DNA from: Desulfobacteraceae bacterium
GTDB taxonomy: Bacteria; Desulfobacterota; Desulfobacteria; Desulfobacterales; Desulfobacteraceae
Length of the DNA stretch: 46,690 bases
NCBI GenBank assembly: GCA_016744295.1
Contig: JADGEQ010000051.1
Location: forward strand, 1 to 46,690
Reading direction: 5' to 3'
A model generated the notes under the pieces. The model was not told the DNA's origin. It did no database searches and saw nothing but the letters and a program-made list of their open reading frames with translations. Positions 16,826 through 25,993 of this stretch are shown in pieces (the first letter of the stretch is position 1; each line of letters opens with the position of its first letter). The position numbers and the translations under genes were made by a program.

Positions 16826-18586
16826 ATGAAAGATATTAATATCGTAATTGAAATCTGTGGTAGTGCGGGGGAAGGCACCATTTCTGCCGGAGAAATCCTA
16901 AGCCGGTTCATGAGCGGGCAGGGGTTTGAGATCATGTCCTTTGATTCCTATCCTGCTGAAATCAGGGGGTTTGGAAAGTGTGTGGCCCACACCCGGATCA
17001 GCTCAACGCCGATCTATTCACCGGGAAAGCTGGCGGATGTGCTCATCTCCTTAAACGACAGCCATTCCATTTCACAATTGTCGGCCTTGAAAGCGGATGG
17101 CATTCTGATCTATGACAGTGCGCCTTCCAAGCCCCATGGAGAAGACAAGAGCGTTTTGGGGTGGGCAGATCCCGAAACCGTTACCTATGGGATCCCCCTG
17201 ACCATGCTGGCAAACAGAGCCGCGGGAAGTTCCCGGGGCCGGAATATGGTTGCGCTTGGGGCTGTTGCCGCCCTTTTTCATGTGGATAAGGATGGGTTTA
17301 CCCACTCCATACAGGAGCGGTATGCCAAGAAAAAACAGATTGTTATTGATTCCAATGTAAATTCTTTTTTAGAAGGATTTAATTGGACCCAAAAACACAT
17401 TGAAAAAGCAAATTCCTTTTCCTTTGACGGAGTGAGTATGCCTTTGGGCAAAGAAAAACTGATCGTCAACGGCAACCAGCTTACGGCCATGGCAGCCCTG
17501 GATGCCAATTTAAAATTTTATGCCGGATATCCCATTACCCCTGCCACAAAGATCATGGAGATTTTGAGCCGGGAGCTTCCCAAACACGGGGGAACCCTGC
17601 TCCAGACCGAAGATGAGATAGCCGCCATCGGGGCTGTGGTGGGGGCGGGGTTCGGGGGAATCCGGGCCATGACCGGTACATCGGGTCCGGGCTTTGCCCT
17701 GATGACCGAGTTTACCGGATTGTCTGTCATGGCCGAAGTTCCTGCCCTGATTATTAATTCCATGAGGGGGGGGCCCTCCACGGGTATTCCCACAAAAACA
17801 GAACAAAGTGATTTTAATGCAGCCGTATTGGGGGGAACAGGAGATTGCCCAAGGATTGTGCTGGCGCCCACAGATACCTTTTCCTGTTATCAGGCAACCG
17901 TATTGGGTTTATACCTTGCGGAAAAATACCAGACCCTGGTGGTGATTCTTCTGGATTTTTTCCTGTCCAACAGCATTCGAAATATTGATATTCCGGAAAA
18001 ACCCTCCCCAACATTTCTGGATGCCAATATTGCCCCTACAAAAGCGGAACTTAAAGATTATCAGCGGTATCGCGTAACCCCCAACGGAATTTCTCCCAGG
18101 GCCATTCCCGGTAGCCCCGGCGGAAATTTCTTTTCAACCGGGCTTGAACACGATGAATATGGACGGCCCAATTACAGCGACAAGGGACATTTGAAAATGA
18201 CCCAAAAACGGTTTAAAAAACATGCTTCTGTTCTTTTGGAGGCACCTGCCCCGGTCATATCGGAATTTTCCGGTGATAGGGCTGATCTAGGGGTTATCTC
18301 CTGGGGCTCCTCTGCCGGAGCCGCCCATGAAGCCGTCATGTTTGCCCAAAAGGAGGGAATCAATGCCGTATCTTTCTCCTCCATGATGCTCTCTCCCTTT
18401 CCAGAAGAGGCCCTTATTTCCTTTGCATCAAAATGCGAGAAAATACTGGTTCCTGAACTGAATTATGGGGGGCAGTTTGCTAACTTTGTCATTGTTATCA
18501 TCAACCGGTCTGTTGAGCGGCTGAACTATATCACCGGCCGGCCCATGGCCTCGGAAGACATTCTTGAGAAGATGAGGAAAATGTAA
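16826..18586 (+). CDS. 2-oxoacid:acceptor oxidoreductase, fused gamma-alpha subunit
   Basis: The product has 586 residues. Residues 1-190 are the gamma domain (IEICGSAGEGTISAGEIL, DSYPAEIRGFGKCVAH). Residues 205-590 are the alpha domain, with the typical YAGYPITPATKIME, LQTEDEIAAIGAVVGA and TSGPGFALM motifs. With the beta subunit it oxidises a 2-oxoacid and CoA to acyl-CoA, CO2 and reduced ferredoxin. The gamma-alpha fusion is the KorA arrangement; whether the substrate is 2-oxoglutarate or another 2-oxoacid cannot be settled. The ATG at 16826 matches the usual start of the gamma domain and has GGGGA upstream; an earlier ATG is at 16808. Its stop overlaps the beta start (TAATG). Confidence 0.9.
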   Translation: MKDINIVIEICGSAGEGTISAGEILSRFMSGQGFEIMSFDSYPAEIRGFGKCVAHTRISSTPIYSPGKLADVLISLNDSHSISQLSALKADGILIYDSAPSKPHGEDKSVLGWADPETVTYGIPLTMLANRAAGSSRGRNMVALGAVAALFHVDKDGFTHSIQERYAKKKQIVIDSNVNSFLEGFNWTQKHIEKANSFSFDGVSMPLGKEKLIVNGNQLTAMAALDANLKFYAGYPITPATKIMEILSRELPKHGGTLLQTEDEIAAIGAVVGAGFGGIRAMTGTSGPGFALMTEFTGLSVMAEVPALIINSMRGGPSTGIPTKTEQSDFNAAVLGGTGDCPRIVLAPTDTFSCYQATVLGLYLAEKYQTLVVILLDFFLSNSIRNIDIPEKPSPTFLDANIAPTKAELKDYQRYRVTPNGISPRAIPGSPGGNFFSTGLEHDEYGRPNYSDKGHLKMTQKRFKKHASVLLEAPAPVISEFSGDRADLGVISWGSSAGAAHEAVMFAQKEGINAVSFSSMMLSPFPEEALISFASKCEKILVPELNYGGQFANFVIVIINRSVERLNYITGRPMASEDILEKMRKM

Positions 18587-19428
18587 TGGATACGATGAAA
18601 TCAGATTATTTGGATGAAAAATTGGACCAGGTGCGTGCAGCCGATTTCTTGAAATACAGATCCCCCGACCTGCCCACCTGGTGCCCGGGTTGCGGATATT
18701 TTGGTATCATGGACGCTTTTTATAAATCCTGCAGGGAACTTGAACTTAAGAGTGAAGAGATCTGTATGGTCAGCGGGATTGGCTGCTCCGGCCGGACCCC
18801 CATCTTTGTAAATTCCTATGGGTTTCATACCCTTCACGGTCGCTCCATACCCGTGGCGACCGGCTTAAAACTTGCCCGGGAGGATTTAAATGTTTTTGCC
18901 GTGGCCGGGGATGGCGATGCCCTTGGGATAGGTGGAGGACACCTTCCCCATGTGGCCAGGAAAAATATTGATATCACCTTTATCCTTTTTGACAACTCCA
19001 TCTACGGGTTGACCAAGGGACAGTCTTCTTCCACAACCCCCTATGAGATGAAGACCAATTCCCACCCCGTGGGAAACCCGGATACGCCCCTGAATCCCAT
19101 ACGCCTGGCCCTGGCCTATGGGGCATCTTTTGTGGCAAGGGGGTTTGCAGGGGACCCCGAGGGCATGAAGGAGATTATTAAACAAGGAACCCTGCACAAA
19201 GGCTTTTCCTTTATCCAGATGCTGACCCCCTGTGTGACCTTTGATAAAACAAACAAAACCTGGAAAAATCTCAAGGAAAATGTATATGAACTAAATGTAC
19301 ACACCGACAAGAATGATATGGAAACCGCCATGCGGGCTGCCGAGAATGAGCCCAATGGTGTGGGAATTTTTTACCAGGACACAACCCGATTGAGTTACCA
19401 GGATACCCTTAGACATTTAAATAGCTAA
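18586..19428 (+). CDS. 2-oxoacid:acceptor oxidoreductase, beta (thiamine diphosphate) subunit
   Basis: The product has 280 residues. TWCPGCGYFG near 30 and SGIGCSGR near 65 supply Fe-S cluster cysteines and the thiamine contact. GDGDALGIGGGHL followed by FILFDNSIYGLTKGQ is the thiamine diphosphate-Mg motif. A late Cys (TPCVTF) completes the four-Cys pattern typical of KorB/PorB. It is the catalytic partner of the fused gamma-alpha subunit and overlaps its stop codon by one base. It is the last gene of the operon; the next gene starts 32 bp later and belongs to another function. Confidence 0.93.
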   Translation: MDTMKSDYLDEKLDQVRAADFLKYRSPDLPTWCPGCGYFGIMDAFYKSCRELELKSEEICMVSGIGCSGRTPIFVNSYGFHTLHGRSIPVATGLKLAREDLNVFAVAGDGDALGIGGGHLPHVARKNIDITFILFDNSIYGLTKGQSSSTTPYEMKTNSHPVGNPDTPLNPIRLALAYGASFVARGFAGDPEGMKEIIKQGTLHKGFSFIQMLTPCVTFDKTNKTWKNLKENVYELNVHTDKNDMETAMRAAENEPNGVGIFYQDTTRLSYQDTLRHLNS

Positions 19429-19460
19429 CCTGTGCCTAACCACATATGAAAAGGCAGAAT

Positions 19461-22400
19461 ATGGGCGATGGGGAAAACCAGTTGAACAATGGATTGCGTA
19501 ACGGGTTGGGCAATGCCGATCTGATCAAAGCACTCAGGGTCAGTGAAGCCAGTTATCGAGGGCTGGTTGAAACAGCCAATAGTATTATTCTGCGGATGGA
19601 TCACCAGGGGATTATCACCTTTATAAACCGCTATGGAATTGAATTTTTTGGGTTCACGGAAAATGAACTTCTGGGCCAATCCGTTTTTTCCACCATTTTA
19701 TCGGGAAAATTTTTGGGTGACTCGCCCGGGGATCAATTTGATGCCATATTAAAAAATCCAAACGCCTATTCAAGCCATAGCAATGAAAATTTTAAAAAGG
19801 ATGGGACCCGGGTCTGGATAAGCTGGACAAACAAGGGGATCCTTGACGGGGATGACAACCTTTTTGAGATCCTCTGTGTGGGCAATGATATTACCCCCCT
19901 GAAATCCATGGAAAAAGAGTTGTCCCATCATCGTCAAAATCTTGAATCCCTGGTTCAGGAAAGGACCCGTGACCTTGCCCTGGCAACGGCTGAGTTGGCA
20001 AATAGTCAGAATCGGCTCATGTTGTTGAGCGCCATCTCCACCTGCATCATCCAGGGCAAAAGTACTGAGTTCACCATCAATGAAATCCTTGAACAGCTTA
20101 CCCATATGTTCAAAGACTGCAGAGCCGCTTATGCCCGTCTCATTTCCGGGGCTAAAACCCTTGGCATTGAATTCACCAGGGGGCCGGATTTTGTGCCGGA
20201 CCTTTTGGGGTGTAAATTATCAGTGAACCAGGTTGGTTCATATTTTTCAGACACCCATCATCCGTTCATCCCCCATGCAGTTTCAGATATTTGCCTTGCC
20301 CCTAAAATTAACAGGATATTTGAATTTGCTCAGGGGACTGATATCAGGTCCTATCTGATGACGCCTTTGCATGAATCCAATAGAATTATGGGATTTATCT
20401 TTGTCTATTCCATGGAACCACGGCCCTGGAAACCATCTGAAATTCAATTGATGAAACAGATTGGGGAATCTCTTTCCGTGGCAATCGGGCAGCAGAAGCA
20501 TAAAATCCGGTTGATTGAACAGGAACAATTTCTGGAAAATATTTTTAGCGGCGTGGATATCGCTGTTTTTGTCCTGGGTGTGGAAAATTCAGGGCGTATT
20601 GTTTTTGAAAATATTAATCAGCAATATGAAAAATTACGGCAGATCCTCCGGGAACAGGTGGCTGGAAAACCCTTTGGCAGCCTTTCTTCCCATATGTCCA
20701 AAGCAGATCTAAACCGGATCATTGCCAAGGTTTCCCTGTGTATCCAAGAGCGAAAGACCATTACATTCATGGAACAGACAGATCAGGCAGACGAGAAAAA
20801 ATACTGGCTGACCCGGCTGACTCCCGTATGTGATAAGGAGAACCGTGTCTTTCGGATCATTGGGGCCTCCACCGATATTTCCGATCAGATATTGGCTGAA
20901 AAAGCCATGAAGAAGAATGAAACCCGTCTCCGGGACGCCCAACGCACAGCAAAACTTGGAGATTGTGAGCGGGATGTTTCTACAATGATGCTTTCCTGTT
21001 CCGAGCAGCTTTATCAGATATTTGGATGGGATGAAAATACCTGTCCCAGCTACCAGGATTTTCTGGATGTTCTCCATCCCGATGACCTGAGCTATGTTCA
21101 ATCCACCATTGAAAATGCCCTTGAATCAAAGAAATCCTATGATTTGGAATACCGGGTGATCCGTGGCGGAAGTGAGGAACGAATTGTCAAGGAAATTGGT
21201 GAAATGGTTCTGGATTCGTCGGGTATGCCCGTGAAAATTTCCGGTATTGTCCAGGATATAACCGAACTAAAACAGTTCAAGGATGAAATCGAACTGGCCA
21301 GAAAGGTGTTTGACAATGCCGTGGAAGGGGTGGTGGTGACAGATCTGGAGGGAACCATTCAGTTTGTGAACAAGGGGTTTTGCCAGATTACGGGATATAG
21401 CGAGGAAGAGGCCCTCGGACAGAATCCCCGGCTGCTTAAGTCCGACCGGCATGACCATCTTTTCTATGAAAAAATGTGGATGGATTTGGGAAAAAACGGG
21501 GGTTGGGCCGGTGAAATATGGAACCGGAGAAAAAATGGAGAAGCCTACCCGGAATGGTTATCCATAACTGCCATTGACAACCACCTGGGAGAACCTGTCC
21601 GGTATATGTCGGTGTTCCATGATCTTAGCGATATCCGGCAAAGGGAGGAACAGCTTCATTTTCAGGCCAATTATGATGCCCTGACAGGTCTTCCCAACAG
21701 AACCCTGCTCCGGGATCGGATCAACATGTGTATCAGCAAACTTCGAAGGGAACAAACCGGCCTGGCGCTTATCTTCCTGGATCTGGATGATTTTAAACAT
21801 GTGAATGATACCCTGGGGCATGTTAATGGGGATCTGCTGCTCCAGAAATTCAGCAAACGCCTTTTGGAAAGTGTCAGAGAGCAGGATACAGTTGCCCGGT
21901 ATGGCGGGGACGAATTTATCATCCTCATACCCGATACCAAAGAGACCAACATTGTTATCCAGATCATTGAGCGGATCAGAAAATCTCTTTTAAAGGTTTT
22001 TACCATCGCCGGTAAAGAATTTATCGTGGGGGCCAGCATTGGTGTTACCATTTGTCCCGATGACGGGGCAGATACGGAGACACTTATTGCCAATGCGGAT
22101 ATGGCCATGTACCGGTCCAAGGAAATGGGAAAAGGCCAGTTTGGATTTTTTACCCAGGAATTAAACCAGCAAATTGCCCAACGGTTTGACCTGAAAAATG
22201 ATTTGAGACTGGCATTGAGACGAAATGAGTTTGTGCTTTATTACCAACCCAAGCTGGACCTAAAAACCAATCGGATCTGCGGTGCTGAAGCCCTCATTCG
22301 GTGGGCCCATCCGGAAAGAGGGCTGGTGTCTCCCTTTGATTTTATCCCCCTTGCCGAAGAGACCGGGCTGATCGTACCCATGGGCGAGTGGATTTTAAAC

Positions 22401-22955
22401 CAGGCCTGTGTCAAGGCCGGAAAATGGTCGGCAAAACTGGGATACACCTTTCCCATTGCGGTAAACGTTTCTGCCATACAGGTTCGTGATGTGGACATGC
22501 TGGCCCAGATAGAGAACCTTTTGGAAATCCACGGAATTCTTCCGGGCAATCTGGAATTGGAAATTACGGAAAGTGCGGTCATGGCGAATGTCGAAAAGGC
22601 AAAGAAAATGTTCAAAGAGATTCATGCCATGGGGATAAATATCAGCATTGATGATTTTGGAACAGGTTTTTCTTCCCTGTCCTACCTGAGACTCTTTCCG
22701 GTTGCGGTATTAAAGATTGACAAGAGTTTTATTGATGATATCCCCATGAATCAAGATTCAAATACCATGGTGACCACTATTATGTCCATGGCCCGGCATC
22801 TGAAACTGATGACGGTGGCGGAAGGGGTGGAAAAAAAAGAACAATTGGATTTTCTGATTGCCAATAACTGCAACCAGATCCAGGGGTATTATTTTTCTCC
22901 ACCCCTGGCCGAAGATCGTTTTTATGAACTGCTGAAAAAACACAATTGTAACTAG
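19461..22955 (+). CDS. PAS/GAF sensor diguanylate cyclase/phosphodiesterase (GGDEF-EAL)
   Basis: The product has about 1164 residues. It has a PAS domain (about 15-145), a short coiled coil, a GAF domain (185-345), three further PAS domains (365-735), GGDEF (740-905) and EAL (910-1160). The cyclase motif RYGGDEF is intact near 813, with an RxxD inhibitory site (REQD) just before it. The phosphodiesterase residues are also intact: EALIRW near 941, EITES, DDFGTGFSS and VAEGVE. It can therefore make or degrade cyclic di-GMP. No membrane helices are seen, so it is a cytoplasmic sensor. The ATG at 19461 follows AAGG by 6 bases; an ATG at 19446 has no ribosome-binding site. No partner genes adjoin. 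Confidence 0.95.
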   Translation: MGDGENQLNNGLRNGLGNADLIKALRVSEASYRGLVETANSIILRMDHQGIITFINRYGIEFFGFTENELLGQSVFSTILSGKFLGDSPGDQFDAILKNPNAYSSHSNENFKKDGTRVWISWTNKGILDGDDNLFEILCVGNDITPLKSMEKELSHHRQNLESLVQERTRDLALATAELANSQNRLMLLSAISTCIIQGKSTEFTINEILEQLTHMFKDCRAAYARLISGAKTLGIEFTRGPDFVPDLLGCKLSVNQVGSYFSDTHHPFIPHAVSDICLAPKINRIFEFAQGTDIRSYLMTPLHESNRIMGFIFVYSMEPRPWKPSEIQLMKQIGESLSVAIGQQKHKIRLIEQEQFLENIFSGVDIAVFVLGVENSGRIVFENINQQYEKLRQILREQVAGKPFGSLSSHMSKADLNRIIAKVSLCIQERKTITFMEQTDQADEKKYWLTRLTPVCDKENRVFRIIGASTDISDQILAEKAMKKNETRLRDAQRTAKLGDCERDVSTMMLSCSEQLYQIFGWDENTCPSYQDFLDVLHPDDLSYVQSTIENALESKKSYDLEYRVIRGGSEERIVKEIGEMVLDSSGMPVKISGIVQDITELKQFKDEIELARKVFDNAVEGVVVTDLEGTIQFVNKGFCQITGYSEEEALGQNPRLLKSDRHDHLFYEKMWMDLGKNGGWAGEIWNRRKNGEAYPEWLSITAIDNHLGEPVRYMSVFHDLSDIRQREEQLHFQANYDALTGLPNRTLLRDRINMCISKLRREQTGLALIFLDLDDFKHVNDTLGHVNGDLLLQKFSKRLLESVREQDTVARYGGDEFIILIPDTKETNIVIQIIERIRKSLLKVFTIAGKEFIVGASIGVTICPDDGADTETLIANADMAMYRSKEMGKGQFGFFTQELNQQIAQRFDLKNDLRLALRRNEFVLYYQPKLDLKTNRICGAEALIRWAHPERGLVSPFDFIPLAEETGLIVPMGEWILNQACVKAGKWSAKLGYTFPIAVNVSAIQVRDVDMLAQIENLLEIHGILPGNLELEITESAVMANVEKAKKMFKEIHAMGINISIDDFGTGFSSLSYLRLFPVAVLKIDKSFIDDIPMNQDSNTMVTTIMSMARHLKLMTVAEGVEKKEQLDFLIANNCNQIQGYYFSPPLAEDRFYELLKKHNCN

Positions 22956-23010
22956 GGTTTGATGTTCAAGAAGATTGAAAAAAAAGGTGGCTCTGTTTTT
23001 TTGATCCCTC

Positions 23011-23055
23011 GTTTTTTTGTCAGGTTTTATTTTGTCAGGTCATACTTTATCAGGG
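23011..23055. repeat. 15-bp tandem repeat at the rapA 3' end
   Basis: Three copies at 23011-23025, 23026-23040 and 23041-23055 share a TTTTGTCAGG-like core and grow less similar towards rapA. The last copy includes the rapA stop codon (minus strand, 23050-23052). Confidence 0.7.
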
Positions 23056-25788
23056 CATAATTCGGATAAGCCGCACCGCATCCAGACGCAGGGCAGACCG
23101 GGACAGATGATCCAATAATTTTTTTAAATTATCCCGGGCGATTATGATTTCATTGGCTTGAATATTTGGATTTATTTTCTGCAAATGGATTAATCGTTCC
23201 ACCTCTTTACCGACAGTTCCTAAAATCTGTTTTTTGGATCCGGCCATGATAAGATCGGCCTTTTTTTGAGCCAGACCTTTGCCCTGGGCAAGCAATTCAG
23301 GAATTAATTGACTCTTGATTTGTTCAAATTCCATGAACCAGCCGGGATTATCCGGCTCAAGGCGGGTATAAAAATCAGAAAACGGGTCTGTCTCACTATG
23401 GTTTTTACCTGTGTGGCTGACAAGGATTCTGATGGGTTCAGCAGACAGGAACCGCTCCATGTTTAATGGGGCAGGGGCCACACATTCCAGGACAAATATG
23501 GATTCAAGATAAAGCCCACTCTCTTCCCCCTTTATGCAGGCCGTGGATGAAATTCCCTCTCCCCGGGTGATTAAAAAATCAAAGGCCTTATTCACAAATG
23601 GGTGGTCCCAGTTGAAAAATCCAAGATCTTCCCTGGCAATGGCTGTCTGCCGGTCAAAGGTGATCACTTTTGTATGGCGGGGCAAAGAGGGAAAGGCTTC
23701 GTCCACGGGCTGGTCCATATTCAAGTGGATGATTTTTTCCCCTTTTTTATCAATGGTTTTGTCCATGTCAATTCCATAGTGGTCCAGCAGTCTTTCAATC
23801 AATTGTTCCAGGGCGGGATTTTGGTCCACCTCCCGGATCTTTTTGATCAACGTGTTTGCAGGATCAGGCTTGAATGAATTCAGCTCCAGCAGGATGTTTT
23901 TGCCCCGGGTGAGTTTTTCCTGGGCTTTGGCTGTGTAGCGGGCCGCTTTTTCCAGCAATTGTTCCTGAACCTCCAGGGGAATTTTTCCCAGGGCATGGGT
24001 TTCCCGGATCAAATTGTCCAGCCGGACTTCAAATTGTTTGTATATGGCATGGGCCCCATTGATATTTTTTTCAAACATGTTCAGCCCTTTCATATACCAA
24101 AGGGCAAGGATTTCCCCAATTGAATCGGATATAAAGGGAACGTGGATCTGGATGTCATGCTGCTGGCCGATGCGGTCTACCCGGCCGATGCGCTGCTCTA
24201 ATAATTCGGGGTTTTCAGGCAGGTCAAATAAAAAAAGATGGTGGACAAACTGGAAGTTCCTGCCTTCGCTGCCGATTTCAGAACAGACCAAAAGCCTTGC
24301 CCCCTCTTGTCTGGAAAACCAGGCCGCATTTCTGTCCCGGGCAATCAGACTCATGGTCTCGTCAAATTTGGCCACATCAATGGAAATGTGCATTTTTAAG
24401 GCCTTGTCAATGGCTTCCACCTTACCCTTGGAACCACAGATAACCAAAATTTTTTCCGGTTTGATCGTTTGGGCAAGGGCTGCCAGGCAGACTATTCTTG
24501 GATCCGTTGCCAAACCGGTTGCAAAATTGGGTATGGCCGGGCTTGCATCTTCATATTCCTGGTTGACCCGTCGAATTTGTTCAGAATTGCCCCTGAGGGG
24601 GATGAGTTGCGCCCTTCTTTTGGGAAATCCTTTGATGACCGAGCGCTTGTTCCTGAAAATGACCCGTCCCGGCCCATAGGTGTCCAGCAGAGGGCCGGGA
24701 TCTTTTTTCGCCTTGATAAGGGCTGCCAGCTTTGTGGCGGTTTTTTCATAGGTTTGGGTTTGCTTCTGGTATGTTTCTAAATCAAAATATCGGTGGGGGT
24801 CCAGCAATTGCAGCTGGGCAAAATGGGTGTTGACCCCCATTTGTTCCGGGGTGGCTGTCAGCAGCATCATCCCTTGTGTTCTTTTGCCCAAAGATTTCAT
24901 AAAGGTATAAAAATCAGGCTGGTCCAAAATATGATGGGCCTCATCCATTACCACCATATCCCATCCGGCAGAAAGGATCTGCTGCTTTCGTTTTAAACTG
25001 GCCTGGATAAAGTCGACACTGCAAATACCCTGTTGGCCATCTGAAAAGGGGTTGGTTCCCGGGGAGGCCGATTCTATCTCCTGGCAATACTCTTGGTTGA
25101 ATATTTGAAAGGTTTGGTTAAATTTTCGGTAAAGTTCCACAAACCATTGGTGAACAAGGGATTCTGGAAGAATGATCAGCACCCTTTGGATGCGGTGGCT
25201 GATCAAGAGCTGGTGGAGAATCAAACAGGCCTCAATGGTTTTCCCAAGTCCTGTTTCATCGGACAGCAACACCCTGGGCAAGGTTCGTGAGGTGATCTCT
25301 TTGGCAATGAAAAACTGGTGGGGTATCAGATCGATCTGCCCTCCCAGAAAGCCTCTTACTAAAGATTTTTCATAGGCTGCCCGCTGGGTCAATATGGAAA
25401 ATCTCAGATCAAAGGTTTTGCTGGAACCAGCCAGGCCGGATAGCAGCTGATCCTGGGGAAGGGAAAATCCCATGGTATCACAAAGATCGGTTTCGCAAAT
25501 ACAAATTTCCCCCTGGCAATAAAAAACCAATCCATTGGATTCCCGGATATGTTCCACACAAAACTCTTTGGACGCCACCGATTGGATTTTGTCACCAATT
25601 TTGAAAAGAATCCGTTTGATCGGGGCTGCTGTCCTGGAATACTGCCGGTGACAATCTCCTGTGGGAAAGTGAATCTTGATGATTCTTTTGTCATGTAAAA
25701 CCAGGGTGCCGATTCCCAGTTCCGGCTCTGTCTCACTTATCCAGCGCTGGCCTGTTGCAAATTTGGGGTTGAGATTTATTGTTGTCAT
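23050..25788 (-). CDS. rapA: RapA/HepA-type SNF2 ATPase, RNA polymerase recycling factor
   Basis: The product has 912 residues, close to the roughly 970 of Escherichia coli RapA. An N-terminal Tudor-like region (residues 1-130) is followed by PHQFFIAKEI (the Q-motif region), Walker A DETGLGKTIEA (about 175), DEAHHI (about 281) and TATPEQMG. The C-terminal helicase lobe carries EGRNFQFVHHLFLFDLPENPE (split here: EGRNFQ and FDLPENPE) and the QRIGRVDRIGQ motif VI. RapA binds core RNA polymerase and frees it from stalled post-termination complexes. A ribosome-binding site AGGGAAG lies before the ATG. It is a single gene, convergent with the cyclic-di-GMP gene and divergent from the hybrid kinase. 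Confidence 0.88.
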   Translation of the reverse strand: MTTINLNPKFATGQRWISETEPELGIGTLVLHDKRIIKIHFPTGDCHRQYSRTAAPIKRILFKIGDKIQSVASKEFCVEHIRESNGLVFYCQGEICICETDLCDTMGFSLPQDQLLSGLAGSSKTFDLRFSILTQRAAYEKSLVRGFLGGQIDLIPHQFFIAKEITSRTLPRVLLSDETGLGKTIEACLILHQLLISHRIQRVLIILPESLVHQWFVELYRKFNQTFQIFNQEYCQEIESASPGTNPFSDGQQGICSVDFIQASLKRKQQILSAGWDMVVMDEAHHILDQPDFYTFMKSLGKRTQGMMLLTATPEQMGVNTHFAQLQLLDPHRYFDLETYQKQTQTYEKTATKLAALIKAKKDPGPLLDTYGPGRVIFRNKRSVIKGFPKRRAQLIPLRGNSEQIRRVNQEYEDASPAIPNFATGLATDPRIVCLAALAQTIKPEKILVICGSKGKVEAIDKALKMHISIDVAKFDETMSLIARDRNAAWFSRQEGARLLVCSEIGSEGRNFQFVHHLFLFDLPENPELLEQRIGRVDRIGQQHDIQIHVPFISDSIGEILALWYMKGLNMFEKNINGAHAIYKQFEVRLDNLIRETHALGKIPLEVQEQLLEKAARYTAKAQEKLTRGKNILLELNSFKPDPANTLIKKIREVDQNPALEQLIERLLDHYGIDMDKTIDKKGEKIIHLNMDQPVDEAFPSLPRHTKVITFDRQTAIAREDLGFFNWDHPFVNKAFDFLITRGEGISSTACIKGEESGLYLESIFVLECVAPAPLNMERFLSAEPIRILVSHTGKNHSETDPFSDFYTRLEPDNPGWFMEFEQIKSQLIPELLAQGKGLAQKKADLIMAGSKKQILGTVGKEVERLIHLQKINPNIQANEIIIARDNLKKLLDHLSRSALRLDAVRLIRIMP

Positions 25789-25898
25789 ACTAGGGTCTTC
25801 CCTGTTTGAAATAGTGAGAATAAAGTCTGGGTTTATATCATAAAAACATCACCAAGATAACTCTTTTTAACGGTATTATTGTTTACTCTATATCTTAT

Positions 25899-25914
25899 CC
25901 ATATCATGATGTGG
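25899..25914. promoter_or_regulatory. 16-bp near-perfect palindrome in the rapA/kinase divergent spacer
   Basis: CCATATCA and TGATGTGG are reverse complements except for one base. It lies about 80 bp before the hybrid kinase start and 110 bp from rapA, in an AT-rich region suited to divergent promoters. Confidence 0.3.
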
Positions 25915-25993
25915 TATCACATAAAAGCAATCCGGTTAAAAATGAATAATATTGATTTTTTGATCATGGCAGCGAGGAGGCGACCTTCATAAA

